A DNA stretch of 34,770 bases from Prochlorococcus sp. AG-315-C08 (GCA_003284185.1 QBWB01000007.1:1-34770); one strand, 5' to 3'; counted from the stretch's first letter, positions 9,568 to 23,417 are shown. Numbers and translations are program-made. Notes: generated by a model not told the origin, from the sequence alone.

Positions 9568-10026
9568 TTAGATTATAAATTTAGTTGCTGTCATCCAACT
9601 TGGAATAAAAATCAAGTCCTCACCTTTTAATAATCCAACAACCAATCCTAATACCAAGCTGAAAATAAGAGACATTATCAAAAGAAGAAGTGAAAATAAT
9701 TCCCCTCCTGAAAAAGGACGTCTAACTCCAATTGTTTTTGAGAATTGGCCAGCCTCATGGATTCTTGCATCAATCTCTGTTTCTTGAGAATCAAGATTAT
9801 TTTTCTTCTCTAGACTAATATCATAGTTGGCTCGTAAAACAGGGTCACTTAAAAGATCATAAGCCTCGCAAACACTTTGAAATTGTCTTGTAGCATTCTC
9901 ATAAGGAAGAGAAGTAGTATCTGGATGAAGTTCCTTACTAAGTTGACGAAAGGCCTTTCTCAGCTCTGCATTATTTGCCGAGCGAGAGACTCCAAGGAGT
10001 TCATAACAATTGCAAGATGAGGTCAA
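9568..10026 (-). CDS. J-domain protein with C-terminal membrane segment
   Basis: A 152-residue protein. Residues about 6-69 form a J domain with the HPD motif at 34-36 (KELHPDTTS) and the helix IV end DPVLRANYD. It lacks the Gly/Phe, zinc-finger and substrate-binding domains of full DnaJ. A strongly hydrophobic stretch at about 107-133 predicts a single membrane helix, so it is probably a membrane-tethered co-chaperone recruiting Hsp70 (DnaK); the client is unknown. The only usable start is TTG at 10024-10026, immediately preceded in frame by a TAG stop and then by a T-run on the coding strand. It diverges from rsmG and converges with bioA. Some doubt remains about the exact N-terminus. Confidence 0.85.
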   Translation of the reverse strand: MTSSCNCYELLGVSRSANNAELRKAFRQLSKELHPDTTSLPYENATRQFQSVCEAYDLLSDPVLRANYDISLEKKNNLDSQETEIDARIHEAGQFSKTIGVRRPFSGGELFSLLLLIMSLIFSLVLGLVVGLLKGEDLIFIPSWMTATKFII

Positions 10027-10032
10027 CTACAG

Positions 10033-10051
10033 AAAAAAAAAAAAAAAAAAA
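10033..10051. repeat. 19-base poly-A tract
   Basis: An uninterrupted run of 19 A on the plus strand, T on the coding strand of the J-domain gene. It lies only 6 bases upstream of that gene's TTG start codon. Such a long homopolymer is prone to replication and polymerase slippage and to sequencing error. A second A10 run occurs at 10083-10092. Confidence 0.9.
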
Positions 10052-10119
10052 TAATAAATATATAGAAATATTATTTGACCATAAAAAAAAAAGATCTAAT
10101 AAATATATAGAAATATTAT
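10052..10119. repeat. 23-base direct repeat in two copies, 45-base period
   Basis: The same 23 bases (beginning TAATAAATATATAG and ending AAATATTAT) occur at 10052-10074 and 10097-10119 with no mismatch. Each copy is preceded closely by a poly-A run, A19 at 10033-10051 and A10 at 10083-10092, so the unit appears to be a poly-A run plus the 23-mer, tandemly duplicated. It fills the spacer between the divergent J-domain and rsmG genes and probably duplicates promoter-like AT-rich sequence. A TTGACC (10075-10080) lies between the copies in the rsmG direction, 16 bases before TAATAA. Confidence 0.85.
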
Positions 10120-10156
10120 ATGAACATCTCAAACCTGACTAGTTCACCAAAATAAA

Positions 10157-10906
10157 TTGAGAATATCTACTAACGCCAGTAAAGAAGATTTAACGTTATC
10201 TATATGGAAGGGTATAAAATGGCACCCTACAAAAGATCAAATTGAAAAATTTATTCAATTGCAATTTTTATTAGAAGAATGGAATAAAACCACTAATCTT
10301 ACTCGTTTAATTCATGGAAATGATTACTGGATTTCTCAAGTTTGCGATAGTTTATGGCCACTTACTAAAGAACTTCAACATCCAAACTTATCTTACAAAT
10401 GTATAGATGTAGGGTCTGGCTGTGGCTTCCCTGGATTGGCGTTAGCCATAGCCCTGCCTAATGCCAACATTACTCTTTTAGACTCTTCCAACAAAAAAAC
10501 TACTTTTTTAAAAGAGGTATCCAAAGAAATTGGATTAAAGACACGAATACAAATCATCACAGAAAGAGCAGAAATAACAGCTCACAATCAATCATTCAGG
10601 AAAAACTTTGACTATGCCATGGCCAGAGCCGTAGCCCCTGCTGCAGTTGTCGCTGAATATCTCATACCTTTTTTGAATTCAACAGGTCAAGGGTTGATTT
10701 TCAAAGGGAAATGGACTGATCAAGAACAAAATAATCTTAAAAGAGCATTAAGCACACTCAATGCAAAGTTGAAAGAATCACAAAAATTTGATTTACCAGA
10801 TAATCGAGGAGTTAGAAATGTAATTAGAATCGAATCAATAGGTGAATGTCCAAACAAATACCCAAGAACCGTTGGAACACCAAGAAAAAAGCCATTAGGC
10901 AATTAG
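10157..10906 (+). CDS. rsmG: 16S rRNA (guanine-N7) methyltransferase RsmG (GidB)
   Basis: SAM-dependent enzyme that methylates N7 of G527 (E. coli numbering) in 16S rRNA. The 249-residue protein shows the GidB features EEWNKTTNLTR (40-50), the SAM-binding IDVGSGCGFPGLALAIA (83-99), LLDSSNKKTTFL and ARAVAPA. No ATG or GTG is available between the in-frame TGA at 10136 and the conserved region, so the TTG at 10157 is the start. It diverges from the J-domain gene over a repeat-bearing spacer. Its stop overlaps the convergent aldo/keto reductase stop (10903-10906). Confidence 0.93.
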   Translation: MRISTNASKEDLTLSIWKGIKWHPTKDQIEKFIQLQFLLEEWNKTTNLTRLIHGNDYWISQVCDSLWPLTKELQHPNLSYKCIDVGSGCGFPGLALAIALPNANITLLDSSNKKTTFLKEVSKEIGLKTRIQIITERAEITAHNQSFRKNFDYAMARAVAPAAVVAEYLIPFLNSTGQGLIFKGKWTDQEQNNLKRALSTLNAKLKESQKFDLPDNRGVRNVIRIESIGECPNKYPRTVGTPRKKPLGN

Positions 10907-12150
10907 AGACCCCACAGCCTATCTCTTCTTTCTCCACCTAGTTGATTTTTCAATTTTCTAAGAATTCCTGGTATTTCAGAGCTCCATGGACTATTAATAA
11001 GAACTTCTTGCAAATCCTCCTCACTTACTTCACAATCTAAGCTATCTGCATTTAAACCAGGGAACCAATGGCCACCTCTTCCAAGAAGACCATAACGATC
11101 CTTTGCAAAACCTTCCATTTCCCAAGATTCAATTAAGTTATAAAGCCAAAGTAAAACAGGTAAATTTATTTCTCCAGGTGTTTTTTCCCATGTAGGTAAT
11201 CCTAGATGCCAAGTAGTCATCCATAATTTTCCAAGAGATGAATATGAGGCATCTATTAATCTATTTTCAATTCTTTTAATTAACTCAGGAGTATCATCAC
11301 TATCTATTAGAGAGATAGCAGTTAAATGAATCTCAAGATCTTCAGGTTTTGAGGCCCCCACACTTAAAGTATTAATTCTTTTATCACTCAAGCAAAAAAG
11401 ATCATTAAACACTATCGGATGTAAAGGGCTACATAATTCTAAAAGTTTTGATGAAGGAGTATGTAAATGACCACCCTTATCAGTCGGACTAATAATAAAA
11501 ACTCCCATATCATTTGAATGAGCAGCATCTAAAGCTGGTTCATTGTCTTGGCGAATAAAATACCAATGCAAGTTCACATAATCAAAAAGACCTGTTTCAA
11601 TTGTTCTAACTATAAGATTTACATTTGCATGAGTAGAAAAGCCAATATGACCAATAAGACCTAAATCTTGCCAACGACGAACAACTTCTAGACATCCATT
11701 AGGACGAATAGTCATATCCAAATGTTCGGGAAGATTTATACCATGTATAGCTAATAGATCAATTGTCTTACAACCCAACTTTGAAAAACTCAGCTGAAGT
11801 TCAGCCTCAAATATTAAAGGATCATTATTCGGAGGGATCTTAGTTTGTAAGATCCTTTTTGGATCATGAAATTCATTCATGGCCCAACCTAATTGAAGTT
11901 CAGATGTTCCATAATGACGAGCAGTTTCAATATGATGTAAACCCTTTTGAGCAGCATGAGTCATAGTTTTCTGCAAGATTATTTGTTTTTGATTATTAAT
12001 TTCTTTTGGATCTAAATCCTTCCAACTTTGCTGAAAACGCATTCCACCAAGAGATAGAACAGGCATTTCAATCTCTGTTCGCCCGAATCGTCTACTTGGT
12101 ATTAATAAATTTGAAGGGGTTTTATTGCTTGTCAACTTAATCTTGCACAA
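10903..12150 (-). CDS. aldo/keto reductase family protein
   Basis: A 415-residue protein beginning RRFGRTEIEMPVLSLGGMRF, the typical first strand of the aldo/keto reductase barrel. Likely active-site residues are Tyr in HIETARHYGTSELQLGWAM, Lys in LQTKIPP and His in LLAIHGIN. The aspartate normally found in the DTAxxYG motif is glutamate here. The C-terminal 100 residues extend past the barrel without the cysteine cluster seen in some larger relatives. Only TTG starts are available (12150, or 12135); the first follows the ferredoxin stop by one base. The substrate is unknown. It is the last gene of a tight unit of DUF2997, Ycf35 and ferredoxin, so a ferredoxin-linked redox role is possible but unproven. 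Confidence 0.85.
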   Translation of the reverse strand: MCKIKLTSNKTPSNLLIPSRRFGRTEIEMPVLSLGGMRFQQSWKDLDPKEINNQKQIILQKTMTHAAQKGLHHIETARHYGTSELQLGWAMNEFHDPKRILQTKIPPNNDPLIFEAELQLSFSKLGCKTIDLLAIHGINLPEHLDMTIRPNGCLEVVRRWQDLGLIGHIGFSTHANVNLIVRTIETGLFDYVNLHWYFIRQDNEPALDAAHSNDMGVFIISPTDKGGHLHTPSSKLLELCSPLHPIVFNDLFCLSDKRINTLSVGASKPEDLEIHLTAISLIDSDDTPELIKRIENRLIDASYSSLGKLWMTTWHLGLPTWEKTPGEINLPVLLWLYNLIESWEMEGFAKDRYGLLGRGGHWFPGLNADSLDCEVSEEDLQEVLINSPWSSEIPGILRKLKNQLGGERRDRLWGL

Positions 12151-12151
12151 A

Positions 12152-12565
12152 TCACGTAACTGGTGGTAAACCTAAATTTCTGAAATTATGTTTTTTCAAT
12201 ACTTCTCTACGTTGATTTAATTCTTCAAAGGGAACCCATTCAATACAGTCTACTGGACAAGTGTCTATGGCTTCTTGGATTAATTCTTCATTATCTCCAT
12301 CTTGTCTAAAAGCTCTTGCTCTTCCTTGCTCAGGTTCCATATAAAAAGTGTTAGTTGCAACTGAACCACAATACGTACAGCCAATACATTTCCTCTCATC
12401 GACCCAAACTGCTTTTTCTTTAAGTTTCCCACCGAGAACAGGATCTCTGCCACTTAATTTATAATCATCATTGATAACAGCCTCAAAGGCTGCACTTGGA
12501 TCATAAGTATTGGTTAATGATTTAAATTCAAGAGAGGTTGTTTCAAAAGCTGCGGAAGGGTCCAA
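12152..12565 (-). CDS. single-cluster [4Fe-4S] ferredoxin-like protein
   Basis: A 137-residue protein whose central part carries CIGCTYC (Cys-x2-Cys-x2-Cys) and, about 45 residues on, TCPVDC. This is the pattern of one [4Fe-4S] cluster in cyanobacterial and plastid ferredoxin-like proteins (with WVDERKCIGC and CPVDCIEWVPFEEL). It should carry electrons to an unidentified partner. The N-terminus holds two copies of DPSAAFE, at residues 2-8 and 22-28. No ATG exists before the cluster, and the in-frame stop of ycf35 lies 15 bases upstream, so TTG at 12563-12565 is the only reasonable start. It lies between ycf35 and the aldo/keto reductase, one base from the latter. Confidence 0.88.
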   Translation of the reverse strand: MDPSAAFETTSLEFKSLTNTYDPSAAFEAVINDDYKLSGRDPVLGGKLKEKAVWVDERKCIGCTYCGSVATNTFYMEPEQGRARAFRQDGDNEELIQEAIDTCPVDCIEWVPFEELNQRREVLKKHNFRNLGLPPVT

Positions 12566-12580
12566 GGCAAATTTAACTTC

Positions 12581-12973
12581 TTATGAATCCCAACGAGTAA
12601 CAACAAGTTCTATAGATCCATCTAGATTTTTCTTTTGCTCTGCAATTTGGAATCCCTCTTGAACAGTTGTTTCTATAACAGTATTGAATGCATACCTTTG
12701 TGTTAACTGGGAGAGAAATCTCTCAACTGGTATTGACTGTTTCCAGAGATCCAAGTCTGTAACCAATTCATAAGATTTTGATACTTTATTCCAACGAAAT
12801 CCAATATCACCTCCTGTATTCATCTTTAAAGTCATTTCTGCCAACACTGTTTGACCTCTGAAGCCACGAACTAAATTTTCACCTTCTTGAGGCAAATAAC
12901 CCAAATCAATAAGAGCCTGTTTTAAATGCTCTTTTTTGCGTAGTTGAGTTTTTACTGTGCTGAAATGTGACAT
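12581..12973 (-). CDS. ycf35: Ycf35 family protein (DUF1257)
   Basis: A 130-residue protein starting MSHFSTVKTQLRKKEHLKQAL, the recognisable N-terminus of the Ycf35/DUF1257 family shared by cyanobacteria and some algal plastids. The family has no settled biochemical function. It begins with ATG overlapping the DUF2997 stop in TGATG (one base shared), so translation is probably coupled. The DUF2997 and ferredoxin neighbours recur with this family as I remember it, which suggests a shared process. Confidence 0.88.
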   Translation of the reverse strand: MSHFSTVKTQLRKKEHLKQALIDLGYLPQEGENLVRGFRGQTVLAEMTLKMNTGGDIGFRWNKVSKSYELVTDLDLWKQSIPVERFLSQLTQRYAFNTVIETTVQEGFQIAEQKKNLDGSIELVVTRWDS

Positions 12974-13176
12974 CAGTGAATTTTGGCAGAAATAGTCTGT
13001 TTTTGAACCTCTTCACGAAGGAATGCTTCCGAAGTAGATTTCCTTTGCTCAACGCTTCCTAAAGCTTCTTCAAGCTTCTCAGTTAGATGAAGGCATGCTT
13101 CTCCCACAAGGCCTTCGACGGTCTCTTCAACTCGTCCATCTTGCCGAATTTTGAACCGAAGAGTTCTTTGAGGCAT
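12973..13176 (-). CDS. DUF2997 family protein
   Basis: A 67-residue protein with the DUF2997 pattern: a short beta-rich start (RTLRFKIRQDGRVEETVEGLVG) followed by a helix with CLHLTEKLEEALGSVEQRK. It has no signal peptide or membrane segment. DUF2997 proteins commonly lie next to DUF1257/Ycf35, as here, where the stop shares one base with the ycf35 ATG. The function is unknown; a small accessory subunit for Ycf35 is a plausible inference. It is the first gene of the four-gene unit and starts with ATG at 13174-13176. The 83-base spacer upstream probably carries the promoter. Confidence 0.85.
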   Translation of the reverse strand: MPQRTLRFKIRQDGRVEETVEGLVGEACLHLTEKLEEALGSVEQRKSTSEAFLREEVQKQTISAKIH

Positions 13177-13259
13177 CTATATTTACTTTTAAGTAATGGA
13201 TGATAACCAAAAAAAGCCAATGTGTGCGATTCAGTTATCAGAACGAATTATTTGAATAT

Positions 13260-14069
13260 TTAAACTAATTGTCCTTCATCCATAAGTGCTTTGAGTTTCT
13301 TTTGAATTTGTGCATTATCCATTTGCTCTAAAGCCATTCGGCCTTCATATCGCACAGAAGGTTCCGCATCATTTAAGAGAACAGAAATGAGTGCTTCTTC
13401 TACTTGACTTTTGATTCCATCATTCAAAATGCTGTAAAGGCGTCCAAGGGACCAAATACAATTACTTCTTACAATTGGTTCACCGTCAATTTGCAAACTT
13501 ATAAGTAATTGATCTGCTGCTTCAGAGCACTTCTGGGAGGAGTTGAGTCCAACCTCTGCAAGAGAACTTGATGCCCATAATCGAACAGCCGCAACATCTT
13601 TTTTCAAAGCATCAATAAGTGGCTCAAGAACAGGGGCATCAGAGTAATTTCCAAGACTCCAAGCAGTAGCTTTTCTTACATATGCATTACTATCAAATTT
13701 CAATAAATTTAATAAAATATTTATGGCTTTTGGGCAAGGATTTCTCCCTAAAGCGTACACAGCACTCATCCTCTCGACAGGGCAAGGTACATTTAACAAA
13801 GGAACCAATAAAGGGAGTGCTCTAGGATCTCTATGTTCGCAAAAAACTCGAAGCCCTTGTAATCTCTCTTCATGACCAGATTGAAGCCATTTCAGGGCAA
13901 GCTCACATTCCTTTGAAGGATTTTTAGACTCACTATCACTACTACTAAATTCAATTTCATCTAAGGGATCTCCCACTAATTCTGCAGCTAATTCTTTCGC
14001 CAAGACATCAGGATCTATGGCAAGGTTAGCCAATCCATTATTAACAAGTTTTTCGTTTACATCATTCAT
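13260..14069 (-). CDS. HEAT-repeat protein (PBS-lyase-like repeats)
   Basis: A 269-residue soluble protein. After a variable acidic and serine-rich N-terminus (residues 1-55), it is made of repeated HEAT/PBS-lyase-type helices such as DPRALPLLVPLL, RMSAVYALGRN, VRKATAWSLGNY, VRLWASSSLAEVG, VRSNCIWSLGRL and VRYEGRMALEQM. Such repeats usually mediate protein-protein contact; in cyanobacteria the class includes phycobilin lyases (CpcE/F, CpeY/Z), but nothing here proves lyase activity. It starts with ATG at 14067-14069, 24 bases after the stop of the 41-residue membrane protein gene, and is probably co-transcribed with it. No bilin gene is nearby. Confidence 0.85.
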   Translation of the reverse strand: MNDVNEKLVNNGLANLAIDPDVLAKELAAELVGDPLDEIEFSSSDSESKNPSKECELALKWLQSGHEERLQGLRVFCEHRDPRALPLLVPLLNVPCPVERMSAVYALGRNPCPKAINILLNLLKFDSNAYVRKATAWSLGNYSDAPVLEPLIDALKKDVAAVRLWASSSLAEVGLNSSQKCSEAADQLLISLQIDGEPIVRSNCIWSLGRLYSILNDGIKSQVEEALISVLLNDAEPSVRYEGRMALEQMDNAQIQKKLKALMDEGQLV

Positions 14070-14093
14070 AGCTCTTAAAAAAGGAGAACCAGC

Positions 14094-14219
14094 TCAATTG
14101 ACTGGAGCAGGTGCGAGCATGTCACCCGGCAGCCAAATACGTGCTGTAACTGCAAACAAAGCTATCCCAAAAAGACTAACAATCAAAATAGGAAAAAGAG
14201 TTGAACGTAAAAAACCCAA
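14094..14219 (-). CDS. 41-residue single-span membrane protein
   Basis: Read directly from the sequence because it is below usual ORF cut-offs. From TTG at 14217-14219 the frame encodes MGFLRSTLFPILIVSLFGIA, then LFAVTARIWLPGDMLAPAPV and a final N. That is a short basic N-terminus, one hydrophobic helix of about 22 residues (8-26) and a polar tail with RIWLPGDMLAPAP. An in-frame TAA lies nine bases upstream, so TTG is the only start. It fits between the symporter and the HEAT gene on the same strand, with 24 bases to the HEAT ATG. I do not recognise a named family; the WLPGDMLAPAP tail resembles conserved hypothetical proteins of marine cyanobacteria, but that is memory only. Confidence 0.6.
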   Translation of the reverse strand: MGFLRSTLFPILIVSLFGIALFAVTARIWLPGDMLAPAPVN

Positions 14220-14269
14220 GTTTGAAAATTAATAAGAACTATATTCTGCTCTAAATTCTGTTCAATTGG

Positions 14270-16036
14270 CTAAACATGCTCAAATGAATGAGTAATTAGT
14301 CGTGTTTTGTTGAGCAAAAAGCCAGAAGATACTGCTACTAAAAGAGCAATCCAGCCTCCTCTTTCTTGATGGAGTAAGAAAGATCCAATACTTAGTAGGC
14401 AACCATAAAGAATTCCGGAACCAAAGACAAAACGCAACAAAAGTACAAATAGAGAATCAAGAGGCTCCAAATTCATTCGATCTCTCACAATTTTCCACCC
14501 AGGTCCTGGTGGTCTTACTTCCTTCACAAAATTATCAAGTGTTTCTTCAGACTCTGGCTCAGTAAACAATAAAGTAATAAGCCAAATGACAGCCGTAAAT
14601 AAAGTCGTAAATAAAAGTCTGTTTCCAAAATCATTTATTATAAAAACAGGGGAAAGTGACGTTATTAAACCTATAAAAAAACCACTTAACATAGCAGCAA
14701 GTTCAGCTTGAGAATTAATCCTCCACCAAAACCACCTAAGGACAAGAACAACCCCCGGTCCAGTACCTATTGCAATAACAAGTCTAAATATTGATCCAAT
14801 ACTATCACTTATTAATGCGGCAAGAACCCCAATTAAAAGTAACAAAACACTTGATAATTGCCCAATCAAAATAACTTCTTTTGGACCAGAGTATGGTCTT
14901 AAAAATCTTTTATAAAGATCATGTGTTACATAACTTGCGCCCCAATTAATTGAAGTGCTTATTGTGCTCATAAAAGCAGCAACTAATGAAACGACAACAA
15001 ATCCAAGAGCTACGGGTGGTAAATATTTAACAGCCAAAGATGGATAACTTAATTCCCAGTCAGTTTGATAAGGCAATAAAACCAATCCAGCCAATCCAAC
15101 CACAATCCAAAGCCAGCTACGAATAAGATAATTAATAATTAAAAAAACTATACCTGCTAATGTTGCTTCTCTCTCATCTTTAGTAGCCAACAAACGTTGA
15201 ATAAATTCGCCACCTCCATCACTTCGTCTAAAGCTCCACCATTGCAATGCAATAAAGGATATAAAAGTAGTAATACTTAGACCTGAACTATCAATCCAAT
15301 GTATCCCTTCTTTATCCCAATTCCATGGGAACAAAGAGAGTAGTTCTGGTCGATCAAGTTTCTCTAATTTCAATAGCAATTCTGCCATCCCCCCAGAAGC
15401 ATCAAGTACGACATAGCACACTGCAAGGGCTCCTAACAGCGCTAACACAAGCTGGATAGAATCATTAATTACTACTGCCCAAAGTCCACCTAAAACGGTA
15501 TAAACAAGCATAAACATAGCCACTAAGACCATCAGGATTATGGTGTCAGTAAAAAACCAGAAGACATGATGACCATCTACAACTCCTAATGCTTCTGCTA
15601 CTTTTCGCATTGCTAAGAAGGCATAGCCAATTCCTATACAATTAATTGGAACTGCCAGTAAAAAAGCTTTGACTCCCCTTAAGCAAGCAGCTGCTTTTCC
15701 ACCATATCGTAATTCAGTAAACGCAGCATCCGTTAAAACACCACTACGTCGCCAAAGAGGAGCAAATACTACTGTCATAGCAACATGTGCAAGCCCAAAG
15801 CTCCACCATTCCCAATTACCTGCTAATCCTCTTGTTCCAATAACTCCTGCAACATATAAAGGTGTATCGATTGAAAACGTAGTTGCAGCCATTGATATCC
15901 CAGCAAGAAGACCACTTAACTTGCGACCTGCAACAAAATAATCTTCTTCATTCCGATTTTTTACAGAGATATAAATTCCCAGCCCCAAAGAAAATAATAA
16001 GTAGATGGCGAGAAGAAACCAATCAATAAATGTCAT
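14270..16036 (-). CDS. sodium:solute symporter family transporter
   Basis: A 588-residue integral membrane protein with about 13 or more hydrophobic segments. It starts with FIDWFLLAIYLLFSLGLGIYIS, the usual first helix of the SSS (SLC5-like) family. EDYFVAGRKLSGLLAGISMAATTFSIDTP is the conserved segment after helix 1 in these Na+/substrate symporters, and FMSTISTSINWGASYVTHDLYKRFLRP is the conserved helix 8-9 region with the Ser/Thr pair that binds Na+. The substrate cannot be told from sequence; proline, pantothenate, sugars and organic acids occur in the family. Its length exceeds PutP (about 500), with extra C-terminal helices. It starts with ATG at 16036, follows rlmN after 24 bases on the same strand, and precedes the 41-residue membrane protein gene. 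Confidence 0.9.
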   Translation of the reverse strand: MTFIDWFLLAIYLLFSLGLGIYISVKNRNEEDYFVAGRKLSGLLAGISMAATTFSIDTPLYVAGVIGTRGLAGNWEWWSFGLAHVAMTVVFAPLWRRSGVLTDAAFTELRYGGKAAACLRGVKAFLLAVPINCIGIGYAFLAMRKVAEALGVVDGHHVFWFFTDTIILMVLVAMFMLVYTVLGGLWAVVINDSIQLVLALLGALAVCYVVLDASGGMAELLLKLEKLDRPELLSLFPWNWDKEGIHWIDSSGLSITTFISFIALQWWSFRRSDGGGEFIQRLLATKDEREATLAGIVFLIINYLIRSWLWIVVGLAGLVLLPYQTDWELSYPSLAVKYLPPVALGFVVVSLVAAFMSTISTSINWGASYVTHDLYKRFLRPYSGPKEVILIGQLSSVLLLLIGVLAALISDSIGSIFRLVIAIGTGPGVVLVLRWFWWRINSQAELAAMLSGFFIGLITSLSPVFIINDFGNRLLFTTLFTAVIWLITLLFTEPESEETLDNFVKEVRPPGPGWKIVRDRMNLEPLDSLFVLLLRFVFGSGILYGCLLSIGSFLLHQERGGWIALLVAVSSGFLLNKTRLITHSFEHV

Positions 16037-16060
16037 AAGAATTGACCAAAATTATCTTTT

Positions 16061-17325
<1,265 letters not shown>

Positions 17326-17366
17326 TTAAATTTTAGAAAATCAAAAGAAAATTAATTAATCTTCAT

Positions 17367-21476
<4,110 letters not shown>

Positions 21477-21509
21477 CTAATAAATTGAGGAGAAGTAAAT
21501 TTTTAGAGA

Positions 21510-23417
21510 TTATTTAGAAACGGCTACTGCTTCAATAATAGTGTCATTCATTACGACACGGCCAACTGTCGTAAGGATATAACGGCTTAACAAAGCTCCA
21601 TCCTCATCTAATCGATCGCGTCGATATGTCCATTCTTCGATTCGAGTGCCATCTCTCAAGACTTCTGTTTTTTTAGGTTTATCAAGTTCATCTTCATCTT
21701 CAACATCACCCAAGAAACGAACCCAAACCCAATCATGAAGATTAATTCTTTTGTCTTCAAAGGCATGGATAACATCCCCAAGTGATGCATAAGTTTGCGC
21801 ATAGTTTCCAAACTTAGGCTGAACTGCTTCAGGCTGAACTGCTGTGAGGTAATAAGAGCCTAAAACCATATCTTGGGATGGCGTAACAATAGGGTCCCCA
21901 GTAGCAGGAGAAAGAATGTTATTGCTAGCCAGCATTAACATTCTTGCCTCTGTTTGAGCCTCAATAGCTAAAGGTACATGAACTGCCATTTGATCGCCAT
22001 CAAAATCAGCATTAAAAGCAGGACAAACTAATGGATGTAACTGAATAGCTCGGCCAGCAACCAATTTAGGCTCGAAAGCTTGAATACCTAAGCGGTGCAA
22101 TGTAGGAGCACGGTTAAGAAGAATTGGGTGACCTTCGATTACTTCTTGCAATACTTGCATGACTTCATCATCAGCTTTTTGTATTAATTTCTTTGCGGCC
22201 TTAATGTTATTAACAATATTCTGACGAATCAATCTATGAATCACAAAAGGTTGAAAAAGCTCTATAGCCATTTCTTTTGGTAATCCACATTGATGCATTT
22301 TTAATTTTGGACCTACTACGATTACTGAACGACCTGAATAATCAACTCGCTTACCAAGTAAATTCTGTCTAAAGCGACCTTGCTTTCCTTCAATAATATC
22401 GCTTAATGATTTAAGAGGGCGATTGTTTGCACCTACAACAGTTCTTCCTCTTCTGCCATTATCGATAAGTGCATCTACAGCTTCTTGCAGCATTCTTTTT
22501 TCATTTCTTACAATTATCTCAGGAGCTAATATTTCCTGAAGGCGAGCAAGTCGATTATTTCTATTAATTACTCGTCTATATAAATCATTCAAATCGGATG
22601 TTGCGAATCTACCACCATCCAACTGAACCATAGGCCTGAGATCTGGAGGTATTACAGGAATTGCATCTAAAACCATCCATTCAGGACTTGCACTAGTAGC
22701 AATGAAATTATCTATTACTCTGAGTCTTTTGATTAACTTGGCCCTTTTTTGACCCTTGCTAGTTGCAACATCTTCTCTTAATTGCTCTGCCACTTCCTTA
22801 AGATTCAAATCTTCTAATAATTGTTTTAATGCTTCTGCACCTATGCCAACAATTGGTTCATTCTCTATAGTTGAATCTTCAGCATAAATTTCATCTTCTA
22901 TCTCCAACCATTCGTCTTCAGTTAGTAATTGCTTGTACTTTAAATCTTTACTATCACCTATATCTAAGACAACATAACAATTAAAGTATACAATTTGCTC
23001 GACATCCCTCAACGGCATGTCTAATAAAATTGCGACATAGCTAGGAATACCTTTTAAATACCAAACATGAGATACTGGGGCCGCTAATTTTATAAAACCC
23101 ATTCTATGACGTCTAACGCGGCTTTCTGTGACTTCAACACCACATCTTTCACAGACTATTCCGCGATGCCTGACTCTTTTATATTTGCCACAATGACATT
23201 CCCAATCTTTAGATGGTCCAAAAATCTTTTCACAAAACAATCCATCCATCTCTGGTTTGAGAGTACGATAATTAATCGTCTCAGGCTTAGTTACTTCACC
23301 TACAACTTGTCCATTAGGTAATGTTCTTTGCCCCCATTCCATAACCCTTTCAGGAGAAGCTATTTTAATTTTGACGTAATCAAAATGATTCTCTGTTCGT
23401 AAATTGCTGTTGGTCAT
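21510..23417 (-). CDS. rpoC1: RNA polymerase subunit gamma (N-terminal half of beta')
   Basis: The 635-residue N-terminal part of beta', as expected for cyanobacterial RpoC1. Zinc-binding cysteines C74, C76, C89 and C92 lie in [11 protein letters not shown] and IVCERCG. The catalytic Mg2+ motif NADFDGDQM lies near residues 468-476, with [12 protein letters not shown] and [14 protein letters not shown] upstream of it. It starts with ATG at 23415-23417, 45 bases after rpoB. The protein ends near the point where the chain splits relative to E. coli RpoC. It is co-oriented with rpoB and rpoC2 in the standard order. Confidence 0.98.
   Translation of the reverse strand: MTNSNLRTENHFDYVKIKIASPERVMEWGQRTLPNGQVVGEVTKPETINYRTLKPEMDGLFCEKIFGPSKDWECHCGKYKRVRHRGIVCERCGVEVTESRVRRHRMGFIKLAAPVSHVWYLKGIPSYVAILLDMPLRDVEQIVYFNCYVVLDIGDSKDLKYKQLLTEDEWLEIEDEIYAEDSTIENEPIVGIGAEALKQLLEDLNLKEVAEQLREDVATSKGQKRAKLIKRLRVIDNFIATSASPEWMVLDAIPVIPPDLRPMVQLDGGRFATSDLNDLYRRVINRNNRLARLQEILAPEIIVRNEKRMLQEAVDALIDNGRRGRTVVGANNRPLKSLSDIIEGKQGRFRQNLLGKRVDYSGRSVIVVGPKLKMHQCGLPKEMAIELFQPFVIHRLIRQNIVNNIKAAKKLIQKADDEVMQVLQEVIEGHPILLNRAPTLHRLGIQAFEPKLVAGRAIQLHPLVCPAFNADFDGDQMAVHVPLAIEAQTEARMLMLASNNILSPATGDPIVTPSQDMVLGSYYLTAVQPEAVQPKFGNYAQTYASLGDVIHAFEDKRINLHDWVWVRFLGDVEDEDELDKPKKTEVLRDGTRIEEWTYRRDRLDEDGALLSRYILTTVGRVVMNDTIIEAVAVSK

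Noticed and set aside
9555-9570. Inverted repeat TAATAA-TAAA-TTATTA at the end of the J-domain gene as a terminator
   Set aside because: The stem is six A-T pairs only, in an AT-rich region, and it overlaps the stop codon; such symmetry is expected by chance.
14017-14232. Plus-strand frame of 71 residues across the start of the HEAT gene
   Set aside because: It overlaps the HEAT coding start and lies wholly opposite the better-supported 41-residue membrane protein frame. Its translation has no recognisable domain or membrane segment and no ribosome binding site.
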